A DNA stretch of 64,000 nt, from assembly GCA_029204225.1 (NCBI GenBank), contig CM055103.1, positions 56,501,078-56,565,077 of the forward strand. Direction: 5' to 3'. Source of the DNA: Diphasiastrum complanatum (lineage: Eukaryota; Streptophyta; Lycopodiopsida; Lycopodiales; Lycopodiaceae). The translations under genes were made by a program, and so were the position numbers. Numbering within the stretch: position 1 is the first letter of the stretch; every line of letters starts with the position of its first letter. The notes below the pieces were generated by a model. The model was not told the DNA's origin. It did not search any database and was given only the letters and a program-made list of their open reading frames with translations. Positions 44,884-55,745 of this stretch are shown piece by piece.

Positions 44884-44929
44884 AATAAATATATATACTA
44901 GTAAAAGTGCCCGTTGTTGATGAGCAATG

Positions 44930-45224
44930 GCGGACGTGCGTTGATGGCGAACGTGTGTGCATGCGTGTGTGTGCGTGCCCTAATGGCTTTGTGTATGTGT
45001 GTGTGTGTGCGCGCGCACATGTGTCCGAGTGTGTATATGTGCATGTGATGTGTGTGTGTGTGCCATGTGTGTGTTTATGGAGGGTGTGTATGCGTGTGTT
45101 TACGGAGTGTGTGTGTGTGTATGCGTGTGATTACGGAGTGTGTCTGTGAGTTTAGGGAGTGTGTGTGTGTGTGTGTATGGGTTGTGGATCAGGATTAGGC
45201 TATAACTTTAGGCTTAAGCTTACG

Positions 45225-45267
<43 letters not shown>

Positions 45268-45524
45268 CGCTCGTAAGTGTGTGTGTGTGTGTTTACGAGT
45301 GTGTGTTGTCTGTGTGCTTTGTGTGTGTGTATGCATGTGATTACGGAGTGTGTGTGTGAGTTTAGGGAGTGTGTGTGTGTGTGTGTGGGTTGTGGATTAG
45401 GATTAGGCTGTAGCTTTAGGCTTAAGCTTACATTGTGTGTGTGTGTGTGTTTACGAGTGTGTGTTGTCTGTGTGTGCTGTGCGTGTGTATGCGTGTGATT
45501 ACGGAGTGTGTGTGTGAGTTTAGG

Positions 45525-45558
<34 letters not shown>

Positions 45559-45770
45559 TGTGGATTAAGATTAGGCTGTAGCTTACGTTGTGTGTGTGTG
45601 TGTGTGTGTGTGTTGTCTATGTGTGCTGTGTGTGTATGGGTATGTGTGTGGGTCTGCGTGTGTTTGTGGGTGTGCGCATTGTGTTGTGAGTTGTGTGTTG
45701 TGCGTGTGTTTGTGTGTATGTGTATTTGTGTGCATGCTGTGTTTGTGTGCGTGTGCATGTGCATGTTGGA
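44930..45770. repeat. TG-rich compound minisatellite with higher-order units
   Basis: More than 800 bp of GT arrays separated by three copies of a non-GT module: TTACGGAGTG, then GAGTTTAGGGAGTG, GGGTTGTGGATYAGGATTAG and TTTAGGCTTAAGCTTAC. Copies are at about 45131-45226, 45342-45432 and 45499-45591; the third is partly deleted. Cys/Val-rich or His/Thr-rich frames here are repeat artefacts. Confidence 0.92.
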
Positions 45771-45774
45771 AAGA

Positions 45775-46849
45775 GGTGTATGCAATAACAACAAGTCGAA
45801 GACTTACAATCTCTCAATTAATTTTAAACTTTTTAATTTATTTAAGACTATTTTCTACATATGGTACCAAAAGACCCATATAAGAAAAACAATAAAAAAT
45901 TACTATTTGTTGAAGTGAGATTTTCTCGAGTTTGAATCTCATTTGAATACAACTATAAACCAAACAAGACAAATTTGATCAACGAGTCAGAATTTCGTTT
46001 CTAAAATTTATTGATGCTTTTTACCAATAGCTATGAGCACCTAATATAATTGTAAATCCAAAATAAATTTGGTTTTTGAGTATCATATACATTGAACTTA
46101 TAATTCAGATGAAGTTAGCATTCCAATTATTAGATCAAGGGCATGGTGGTGGATGGTCTTTTGGGAAATCAGATATAACCATGTCTAAAATTAGTGTCCA
46201 TCCGAATAACATAGACAATTTTTAAACATAAACATAATTTGATATTTAAAAGAAATATAAACATCACTAAATCATATAGGACTACTTTCAACCTGTATTA
46301 TAAGAACTCTCATAGAAATTTAATCACAATGTGTCATTTGCCACTAAAAGTGATTCATATTTATGATTAATGGTCTTGGGCCAAGCCCTACATTTATTTA
46401 ATCAGGAGACTATTACAAAAGATGCACAACTTTGGTGCAATTTTAGACTGTGTAAAAGTTTAATCTTTTAGATTGGTAATTTAATATTTCGATATTCTAA
46501 AGGTTGAGAATTAGAAACTATAATTTCCCACCATTAGAATTTCTAAAAGTTGTTAAACTTTCTACATCGTGATTCCTCATGGTCTTACAATACACATGCC
46601 ATGGAATAGGATTTACTTATAATAGGGTGACAAGGCCACACCCTAGCTTACAAAAAGTCGGCTTTTTACAAAATTGCCAAGCTGGATTTACAACTGAATT
46701 TACAAAAGGGATTATATTTTAAACACGTCTTTTGAAGCCAAATTTGGACTTGTTGCTGATTCGAAAATATGCCAATACTCACTAATACATTTACAAGTCC
46801 TACAATTATGGCCACAAAGACTGTACCCAGGACTCTACAACTACAATCA
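45775..46849. other. Intergenic, no feature seen
   Basis: AT-rich; no supported gene or repeat. Confidence 0.5.
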
Positions 46850-47640
46850 TGAACTCTACTCACTAATATCAGCTGCACATTCATCAGATAATGTGGACAA
46901 GTATTCTTTGGTGTGTGCCACTGATATTTTCTGAAATAGATATTGATTTTTCCACAGTATAGTCGTGTGCTTTAGTTGTTTTGTTGCCTTTGATTTCCAT
47001 GCATGAACAATAGTATCTACATCCATATAATGTGGTTTGTTGTTGTTCGAATCCATTCTTTTTCTAAACAATTTTTGTACAGCTCCGAACTGTCAACTTG
47101 TATCTGGTTTCTATGTCGTTGATTAGATTTTGGTTCGTACCAAGCCTTCTGAGTTTTTCTTCACTTCGACAACTTTTGCCACCCAAATAGGTATGGAAAC
47201 CTCCACAACATCTTCATCTGGAGGCTGCATTGCAATGAGCTTGTTCAACACAATTTATCTACGTGGGATGAATTGAACTAGAGGTGCATCAACTTTTCGC
47301 CCACAAAATCTGCGGGGTAATAACTCTACATCCATTTTGACCTCGTTGATTGAAGTTGATACAGATGAATCGAAAGTGGTTTGCAAGGATCGTGGCCAAA
47401 AAGCTTCTTGGCTATACATTGTTCCTGACAAAATATTTTGTTTGGAAAGATATTCGACAAGTTTTGTGGTTTCAACCACACATGCATCATTGCGATCATT
47501 GTATTCTTAAAACTTCTGGCTCATGAACCGCAAATAGTTAATGAAGGACATTATTCCTTTTATTTCATCTGGATCCAGATCCTTCGTGGATGCTAGAAAG
47601 ATGGCTTCATCTTTTGAAGGTACACATTGAAAGGTTCATT
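46850..47640 (-). pseudogene. Second copy of the DUF7869-like element's 3' part
   Basis: Closely matches 39280-39930 (e.g. the C-terminal frame VVETTKLVEYLSKQNIL, SLQTTFDSSVSTSINEVK) with some percent divergence. It extends further left (minus-strand frame 47071-46856, beginning MFRKRMDSNNNKPHYMDVD), where the first copy has a gap near 39290-39310. The catalytic region is not present here. Confidence 0.8.
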
Positions 47641-47919
47641 CCATCTATTGTTTATATGCATACAAAAAGGTAGACCTTGTGAACTATAGTGGATGGCAAA
47701 TGCGATTTTGCAAGGTAACTTTTGCATTTTCATTTCATCATACAAATTACTATGACAACATAACTACAGAAATCTAAAAGACTAGAGGTTCTATTTATGT
47801 AAAACTTTGATCTACAAGTATTGATCATGGGCTTTAGGAGTTGTGTAATCCTTTACACATGAAATTTTGGAGGGAACTTCTCTCGCTTGTGGCTCGTGCT
47901 TTGTTTCTTGGCAGCGTGC
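47641..47919. other. Intergenic, no feature seen
   Basis: No supported feature. Confidence 0.4.
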
Positions 47920-48575
47920 TGTGAAAATTGTCAACATTTCCTAGCTAGTTTGAGACCTAAATTCGCAATTTTTGTACATAGTTTTGGATCTAACCTTTCA
48001 CACATGTGAAAGAGGCCTAGATACTTTTATTTTAGTATATATTTCATATTGAAGAAGTCCCAAACTTCAGGACCTTCGAAATGACACCAAAATCATGTTA
48101 TTTAGACATACTAGGCCAAAATTGGCTATTTTAGGCTACTAGTGTCCTAAAATTGGGTGCTAAGTTCTAGAGAGAGGAGAGAGAGTCATCTCTCTCACCT
48201 ATATTAGGCTGAAATTCATGGAGAACAGGTTGGAGAAACTTATTATATTGTTGAGAGAGATCAATAGATCATTGTCACAGTTTCTTCCTCCATTGAGAGT
48301 ATTGCTTTGTGTATTGTCTTCAAGCTTTTGTGTTTGATCTTAAGAGGTTTCCAAAAGTGGTAGGATGCTGTTGTAGGGCTGGTATGCTGTTGTTTTTGGC
48401 TGCCATCAATACCTTTTATTAGTTTCTTTTGTCTCTTGAATGCTTTGTCAAGTTCATGTGTATCAAAGGTAGCATTAGGATGCTTTGCCATTTCTAGCTT
48501 TTGTAGCTTGTTGTGCAAAGATCTTAGCCAAGTATTTTGGGAGTTTGGATCCATTCAAGATCCACCTTTTTCACA
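47920..48575 (+). repeat. Element B2 5' LTR
   Basis: 656 bp, TGTGAAAATTG...TTTTTCACA, diverged from the B LTR. The shared palindrome is here TTTCACACATGTGAAA (about 47996-48011), with CATATG-like centre change from CACGTG to CACATG. Confidence 0.88.
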
Positions 48576-48587
48576 TGGTAACAGAGC
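48576..48587 (+). other. Element B2 primer-binding site, mutated
   Basis: TGGTAACAGAGC, one base off the TGGTATCAGAGC of the other elements. Confidence 0.9.
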
Positions 48588-49439
48588 TAGTTGGCTGTTA
48601 TTTTTAGTAAGATTTCCATTTATGGTGATATTTGGATGTTTGATCAAGTTCTAGCATGATTATGCATTGCACTATTGATCAAATCTTACTAACTTTTGTT
48701 TTGTGAGTTGAACTTGTGGATCAAAAGCATATTTTAGGTATATTGAAGATCAGAGGCTGAGAAAAAGTTATTTTGGATCAGATCATAACACCTAATCATT
48801 TGTTGATTGTGAGGCTTGTGCATATTCAATACTAACAATGTTTTGTTCAATCTATTGTTGACTGTGGATGAACACTCTCCTTTGTGGATGAACACTCTTT
48901 AAGTGGACGAACCTTCTCCTTAAGTGGATGACAAATACTCTTTGAGTGATTTTGTATTTCGCCAAAAGGCTGAGCAAAGCTCCCACTTGGATGAAAGATC
49001 CCCTTTTGGGTGAACAGATTGTCAACAATCTTTTGCATAAATTCTGGTTGAACAGATAGTCAACAATCTTTTGCATAAATTTTGCATAAACTCTCCTTAT
49101 GTAGCTTGATTGGAGCATTTGCTGGAAGGTCTTCACCATTATGCAAATGTGTTTCAGGTTCTTAACAGGTTGAGGAACATTCTCATGTGAAGTGATCTTG
49201 ATTCACTAAGTGTGCTCTTTCATTAACCTCTAAGGCTTGTATTTATCCTTTGCTAGAGTTTATAAACTTTTAGACGTGTGGTTTACATGTGGTTTTATAA
49301 GTTGAATCAATATTTTAGTGTGTTGATCACATGTTGATCAAGTTTGTTCAATTCTAGGTATTCTTGGCAGCCTAGTCTTGTGTATATTCTAAGAATGCAA
49401 GTAACTCTTCACATCATAGCTTGGTTTCACACAGGATTG

Positions 49440-49763
49440 ATCTGCTAGCTTGATGGCGAATCTTGCTGGCTTCAATCCTTGTCAACCCCATTTTTCGTAC
49501 AAAGTAGTGGAGATCAGATTGACACTTGATCCTCCATCTACCACTGCCGCCTCGTCCTCGTATCCCTTGTGTTTGATCCGCAAAGTGATGTTGTGTTCCT
49601 CACTTTCCCATGCTGCTCCGATGTGCAGGACGTTACTTGTTTCATCATAGCCCACACAATATATGGGCTCAGTCGCTACTGGCTCCTCAAATTTGGGGTG
49701 AATATGATAAACGTAGCATGGCTGTCAACGGAGCCGATTGAGAACCCAGTGGACGATGAAGTT
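49440..49763 (-). pseudogene. Retropepsin-like protease fragment inserted in B2 leader
   Basis: Replaces sequence that B has at the matching place of its leader. The minus strand keeps about 60 open codons ending at a TGA: NITLRIKHKGYEDEAAV, then VDGGSSVNLIS (49541-49512) and LYEKWG. D-G-G-S with following VNLIS resembles the active-site loop of gypsy-type aspartic proteases (D-S/G-G-S) more than copia DSGA. A related plus-strand 66-codon frame is the reverse of it. Source family unknown. Confidence 0.55.
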
Positions 49764-50000
49764 TGAGAGCTTAAGCAAGAGTTTGTTCAGGTTGGTTTGA
49801 GTTTGTGATCCATTCTTAGTGTGTGCAGAGTGTTGCATGTGTTTCAATCTTCCTTTCTATGCTTGAAAACCACAAGTTTAAGATAGAAGTGTTTTAGAAT
49901 TCTAGATCTTTTGAGATCTCCTTATCCATCATTTTTTGAGAGGAAAGTGAGTGCTAGGTGTTTTAGGACAAAGCCTAAAAGTTGAAGAATCATAATATTC

Positions 50001-51503
50001 ATGGCTTCAAATGGTGGGAACATGCTAGAAACTAATGATAGGTTGAGTTAATCAAACTACTCTACTTGGAAAGTGAGGATGGAACCCTTACTTCATATCA
50101 TTAAAATGAATGTTACCAATGAACTTCTCAAGGAGGTTGGTAAGTGTCAAAGTGCAAGTGAGGCATGGAATGCCTTGAAGAAACTCTTTGAATCAAAGTC
50201 CACATCTAGGGTATTGACCCTAAGGAGGCAAATATTTTCTAGTAGACAAAGAGAGGGAGAAAGTGCTCATGTATTTGTCTTGAAGGTTAAGTCCTTAAGT
50301 GATGATCTAGCATGCATTGATGAAAGCATAAAAGATGGTGAAATAGTCCAGGTTATGTTGAATGGTTTGCTAGATGAACATTCTAACCTTGTGCAAAGTT
50401 TTGCCATTCAAAGAGTCTTGCCAAGTGCGGTTGACTTGCAAGAAATGTTATTGGCTGAAGAACATAGGTTGCAATCAAAGCTTGATGGTGCATCCTTGCA
50501 AGGTGGAGGTGAAGAGGCTTTCTTCACAAAAGAATAGAACCCTTTGTGAATGTGCTAAGGCAATGAGAATACATGCTAATCTTGCAAAGTCCTATTGGGG
50601 GGAAGCTTTAGCATGTGCTAACTATCTTTGTAACAGGAGGACAAGTGCTTCTTTGAATGGTAAGACTCCCTTTGAGGTTCTCTATGGTAGGAGGCTGAGT
50701 GTCAAACATTGTAGGATCTTTTTAAAGTTGTCATAAGTAGGGATGTCATCTTTCATGAAGAGAATGTTTCCAATGTTGTCAATGTTGATGATGATGTTGA
50801 TGTGCCTAATAATCATCATGATGTGCAAGATGTCTTGGATGAAGGTGGAGATGCCACTCCAAAGCAACCTTCAAGGAGGACTCAAAGGCAAAGGACTAAG
50901 CCATCAAGGCTAACCTTTGATGAAAAAGAAAAGCAAGTGATGGAGAAATCTAACTTTGCTTTTCTTACCTCTTTTGATGAACCAACTGAAAGCAAGTGGT
51001 GGAGAACTCTAACTTTGCTTTACCTCTTTTGATGAAGCAATTAAAAAGGAGGAATGGATCCAAGCCATGGATCATGAGCATCAAGCACTCATCAAGAACA
51101 ACACTTGGAGGTTGGTGGAACTTCCAAAAGGCAAGAAGACAATTGGGTGTAAGTGGATCTTCAAGATCAAGACAAAAGAAGATGGATCAATCAAAAGGTA
51201 CAAGGCAAGATTGGTGGCAAAAGGGTATGCTCAAGAGTATGGCATTGACTATGATGAGACCTTTGCACCCGTGGCAAAGATGGTAACAATTTGAACCCTT
51301 ATCTCTCTTGCAACTCTTTATGGTTGGGACATGTGGCAAATGGATGTTACTAATGCTTTCTTTAATGGTGATCTTGAAGAGGAAATCTACATGGAGCAAC
51401 CCAAGGGCTATGTTTCACATGATGAGCCTAATCATGTGTGTTTCCTACAAAAGAGCTTGTATGGGATTAAGCAAGCACCAAGAAGTTGGTATGCTAAGTT
51501 CAA
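50001..51503 (+). pseudogene. Element B2 gag-pol remnants
   Basis: Begins MASNGG-like at 50001 but has a stop within the first 20 codons and a gap in the N-terminal gag. Gag then reads well (50073-50537) to FFTKE and jumps directly to NRTLCECAK of the integrase C-terminal part, so the zinc knuckle, protease and integrase core are deleted. Next come DVIFHEENVSN and the linker, with a local duplication of about 70 bp near 50930-51040, and RT (51067-51503: [42 protein letters not shown]), ending before YVDD. Several stops. Confidence 0.9.
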
Positions 51504-52841
51504 TTTGTGGCAGTTGGATAACAACATTGTCAAGCATGAAATCCGTAAAATGTTCTGAAAGCTCAAAAGGTGGTTCCACAAGATCTCGAGGACTTTGGGA
51601 ATTATTGATGGTGATTTGTTACTGGATCTAGTAGACGCTTTTTTGCTTGGATGGGCCTTTTGAGATTTGGACAATGGTTGAATTGGTTGTTTCAATTTTG
51701 CACACATTTGTTTTTGGTACTCGGTTAGTTTTGTATCTATTATTTTCTGTTTGTTTAACCAAGGTTTTCTGGTATTTTGTAAAGGTGGTGTGGTTGCCTC
51801 TCGGATTAACTCTTCGTCAATGGCCTCACAGATCTCATTTGGAAGTGCTTCCCAGTGATAGAATTTGGTTTTGGGACTATAGGTCGTTGTGTTCACTACC
51901 TTAGAGGTAAGTTGTACATGAGCTAGTGGGCTTGGTGTCTTGATCTCCTTTGCGATTGATTTAAGTGAAAATCATTTCTGATCGAGATAGTTGAGGACTT
52001 GCTCACTCATTTCCTCATCATTCATCAAAAGAATTCCATCTTCCAAAACATGGGCTGTAGAAATGAGAGATTCTTCGGGGCACCAAGCTATTGGAATAAG
52101 ATCTATTATCATCAAAGGAATAATGGGTGTCTCGATGTCAATATAAGACGATAGGATGGTGGTGTCTTCTTCAATGGTTTCTATGAGGCATATGTTGGAG
52201 TTGGCACAGTCCACCGCCCCCCTGTAGTGCATAGGCTCTCCTTCATTTGGGAAACCCAAGTGGTTTAGGATATATGGTAGTATAAGAATTGGATCCTCGT
52301 CTTTGCGTATAGGGATCATGAATGTCTAGAGCTCATCATGAAATGTAGAATAAGCCGCATGCACCAGGCATTCATGTTGCACACTTGAGAAAAGTGGTGT
52401 GTTGAAGTTTAGCTGCTCTAGGAAAGGATGAGCCGTTGCTAGCTTCTTGGAAAAATCAGTAAATGAGACCTAGTGAATTTATGTAGTGCACCTGCTAGGT
52501 TTCATGTCTGATAAAACACTTTGCTTAGTTCTAGGACTCCAGTTGGGTAGAATTCTACCCAGTAGCTTGCCAAGTGGTCCTCTGCTTGTTTTTTTTTTTT
52601 GAGTAGTGATTAATTCCTTGCAATAGACTGGTGCGTTGTGGATTGCATTGTCTCGCTTGCAAGAACAAGTGATGCTAGCTTTAAATTGTAAGATGATTCT
52701 TGTTTTGGAACATGGTTATCACTGGCTATGCACTCTATGACCTGGAACCTGTAAATAGTGATATAAGCGAGATAGATTTTGTGAGAAATCAGACCTAAAC
52801 TATCCTAAAAAATATTGATTATTAAACATGCAAGAAATTCA
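51504..52841. other. Unrecognised segment with two minus-strand frames
   Basis: Minus frames 51896-51432 (KFYHWEALPNEICEAIDEE) and 52319-51972 (Ile/Leu/Glu-rich, 115 codons) have normal protein-like composition but no domain I know. They could belong to a gypsy-like element related to the fragment at 49440-49763, or to a host gene. Confidence 0.3.
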
Positions 52842-55745
52842 ACAGAATATATCTCATCACTCTCTTTAATGCTTTCCAATGAGAGATCCTAGGATTGTTG
52901 TTGAGAAATGATGTCTTGACATCCATTTGTTGCATTTCGAGGTCTTCCACAGCTGCTAACGCAATCAAAGCCTTGATTGACTGCATCTTGATGACATGAC
53001 TGAAATTTTTTTGATAATCCACCCCTTGGACTTGAGTGAATCCTTTAGCCATCACCTGTGCTTTCCATTTTGCAATGGAACCATCAGAGTTGATGTTTTT
53101 GAAGATCCACTTGTTGTCGATAACTCTCTTGTGAGTGGGAAAGTCGACCAGTGTCTTTGTCAAAAGTGAGTTGTACTCGCTTTTCATAGCTTCTTGCCAT
53201 TTCACAACATCCCTGGAGTTAATTGCTTCAACTAAGCTCTCTGGTTCTTCTGATGAAGTCCAGAATGATTGAGGTGCATATGTCTTACTGTCCGAGTCCA
53301 TGAGGATCTGCAAACATTGGGTTGACCAAGGTGCGATGATGCTTCTTCTTGAATTTATTCAGATCTGTTTGAGCTAGTTTGGTCTGGTCTGATGACAGGT
53401 ACTGTCGGCTGCTCGGCTTCTGTAGCTGTTAGCTGCAGGTTCTATAGAAGGAACATCAATGTTGGAAGAATCCATGCTACATAAAATAGGATGAGATGAC
53501 ATAGCATCGTTTATCGATGGTTTTTTGAAATCATAGTATGTATGTTCTTCAGATATTACATCCCTAGAGACAAATACTACATTGGTGGATGGATCACAAA
53601 CTTTTTAAGCTTTATCTTCATTGGGATAGCCAATGAAAATACATTTATTTGTCCTATGATCCAGCTTCTGCCTAAGCTATTTAGGAATGTGAACAAAACA
53701 TATACAACCAAAGATTTTTCAATGGCTGACACTAGGCTTGTTCCCATATCAAACTTCATGAGGAGTCTTGTTGTTGACGCCTTTGGTGCTAGATCTGTTC
53801 TGCATGTAACAAGCTATGGCAGTAGCTTCTGTCCAAAACTTTGCAGCTAGATGTGCTTGATGTAGCATGGATCTAGTTGAGTTGAGAAGAGTTCGATTCT
53901 TCCTTTCTACAATCCCGTTCTGTTGAGGTGAATAGGAAGTGGTGAACTGTCTTCTAATACCCTGTTTAGCCATATAGTCGGACATCTCATTAGAGATGTA
54001 TTCGCCGCCACCATTAGTTCGGAGTGCCTTCACTTTCCTAGACGTTTGTGTCTCAGCCATGGCCTTAAATCTCTTGAAGCATTCAAAGGCTTCAGATTTG
54101 TGCTTAATGAACATGACTATAGACCATCTAGAATAATCATCTATGAAAGTGATAAAATAGATTGCATCTCCTAATGTTGGAGTTGGCATTGGACCACAAA
54201 GATTGCTATGTACAAGATCTAAGACATGCTTTGTTTTGATGGAATGTGATTTTGGAAACTTGCTTCTAGAGTGCTTCTCATAGATGCATGATTCACAAAA
54301 GAAAGACTTTCTATCCAATGAAGACAAGAAATTCAAACCATCAACTAAATTATTACAAAACATATAAGAAAGTGATCTTGTATTCACGTGTTTAAATCGA
54401 CTATGCCACAGAACAGCACTGTCGTTTACATTTTCATTAGAGATACTAGCTAATGCAACTGAAATAGAGAGTACGTAAAGATTTTTGACTCTAGTGCATG
54501 TAGTCAGAGTAGTATCCTCCTCAAATATTGTACACTACTCAGATGAGAAAGTAACAATGTAGCTCTCATCAGTTATCTTAGGGACTACTAACAGGTTCTT
54601 TGACAATTGAGGAACATGAAGGACGTTAGGAACACAAATGGATAGATTGTTGTTGAAGTTGATATTCACTGCTCCTTTGCCTTCCACACGTATGGTGCTA
54701 GAATCTCTGAGGTAGATAAATTGGTCTCTGTTGTAAGTTGTGTACTCCGTAAACCATTCCTTGCGAGAGGTCTTGTATTGGGTGGTGCCGTTGTCTAGGT
54801 ACCAGCTATCACAGTCTTCGCTGCTGTTGTAAGCCATTAACAAGTGTGTATATGACTCCTTGAATTCTGTCATGTTGGAGGAGTCTGGCTGCTGCTCCTA
54901 TTGTTGCTTCTTTGTCTCGTTGTAGATTTTGATGTGACACTCCTTGATGTCATGATTAGCTCTTTTGCAATATCTGCAGAAAAGCTTCTTTCATGATCCA
55001 CCATGCTCACCTTGAGTGTGAGGCTTATGTTGTTGCTGCTGCACTTGATTCTCGCCCTTGGAATAGTCATTCTTCTTGGTGTATAGAGCCATGGATTTGT
55101 CTTTGATGGACAAGCTGCTAGTCTTACTCCGCATTTCTTCTTGAAGAAGATGACCGATCACCTTTTGAAGAGTGAGGTTAGGTTGTGTGGAGATCATCAC
55201 CACAAAGTGTTCATACGACTTTGGAAGAGAAGAAAACAAGGTCATAACGACATTATCATCTTGAATAGAACATCCTATAGTTGATAAGTGATCTAACAGG
55301 GATTTGGAGCTGTTGATGTGAGAAGTGATGGCAATAGAATCAGACATGCTAAGAGTAAAAAACTTCCTTCTAAGATGTAATCTCATGGTTACATCGTGAG
55401 TGTCATAGAGACTTGATAACAAGTCCAGTGTTTCCTTAGAGGTTTTGCACGTGGTGACATGAGATATTTGGGAGTCGGCCAGATTGAGTGTAATACATGC
55501 TAAGGCCTTCTGATCTTTGATCCTCCAGGCCTTTGCTTGATCACCATCTTCTGGTTTTAGGTCAGCACCTTCTACTACATTCCAAAGATCTCTATCTATC
55601 AACATCATTCTAAGTTTTAACTTCCAAATGTAGAAGTTAGAACCATTGAACTTGTCAATGACTCTAGCTTCACTGAGTGATGAAGATGAAGAGCTATCTA
55701 TATGAAACATGATAACAATATACAAATAGAACAAACTCAATCTCC
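52842..55745 (-). pseudogene. Element Z2: decayed copia copy, Z1 family
   Basis: Minus strand, no LTR found. From right to left: gag (ATG about 55710; DKFNGSNFYIWKLKLRMML), a Cys-motif region around 55070-54900, protease (near 54820-54770, LDNGTTQ where an active site would have DSGA/T, so probably dead), GAG-pre-integrase and integrase (54387-53749; HSNLCGPMPTP, RTNGGGEYIS, SPQQNGIVERKNRTLL), linker, and RT start (53313-52822) that jumps after QQMDVKTSFLNNN straight to RISHWKALKRVMRYI of RNase H: an internal deletion of the RT palm. The first integrase Asp reads Asn (HSN) and the second also (RTNGG). Clearly inactive. Confidence 0.88.

Larger units (their letters stand above)
47920..51503 (+). 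mobile_element. Element B2: old, 3'-truncated B-family copia copy
   Basis: Has a 5' LTR, degenerate PBS, leader and broken gag-pol of the B family, but neither RNase H nor 3' LTR; unrelated sequence begins at about 51504. Its leader carries a foreign insert (about 49440-49760). Clearly older than B. Confidence 0.88.

Noticed and set aside
44895-44960. Helitron-like terminus (ACTAGTAAAAGTGCCCG)
   Set aside because: The word recalled some transposon ends, but no hairpin plus CTRR terminus or partner end was found.
45195-45794. 199-codon His/Thr-rich protein
   Set aside because: Translation of the TG array; low complexity on both strands.
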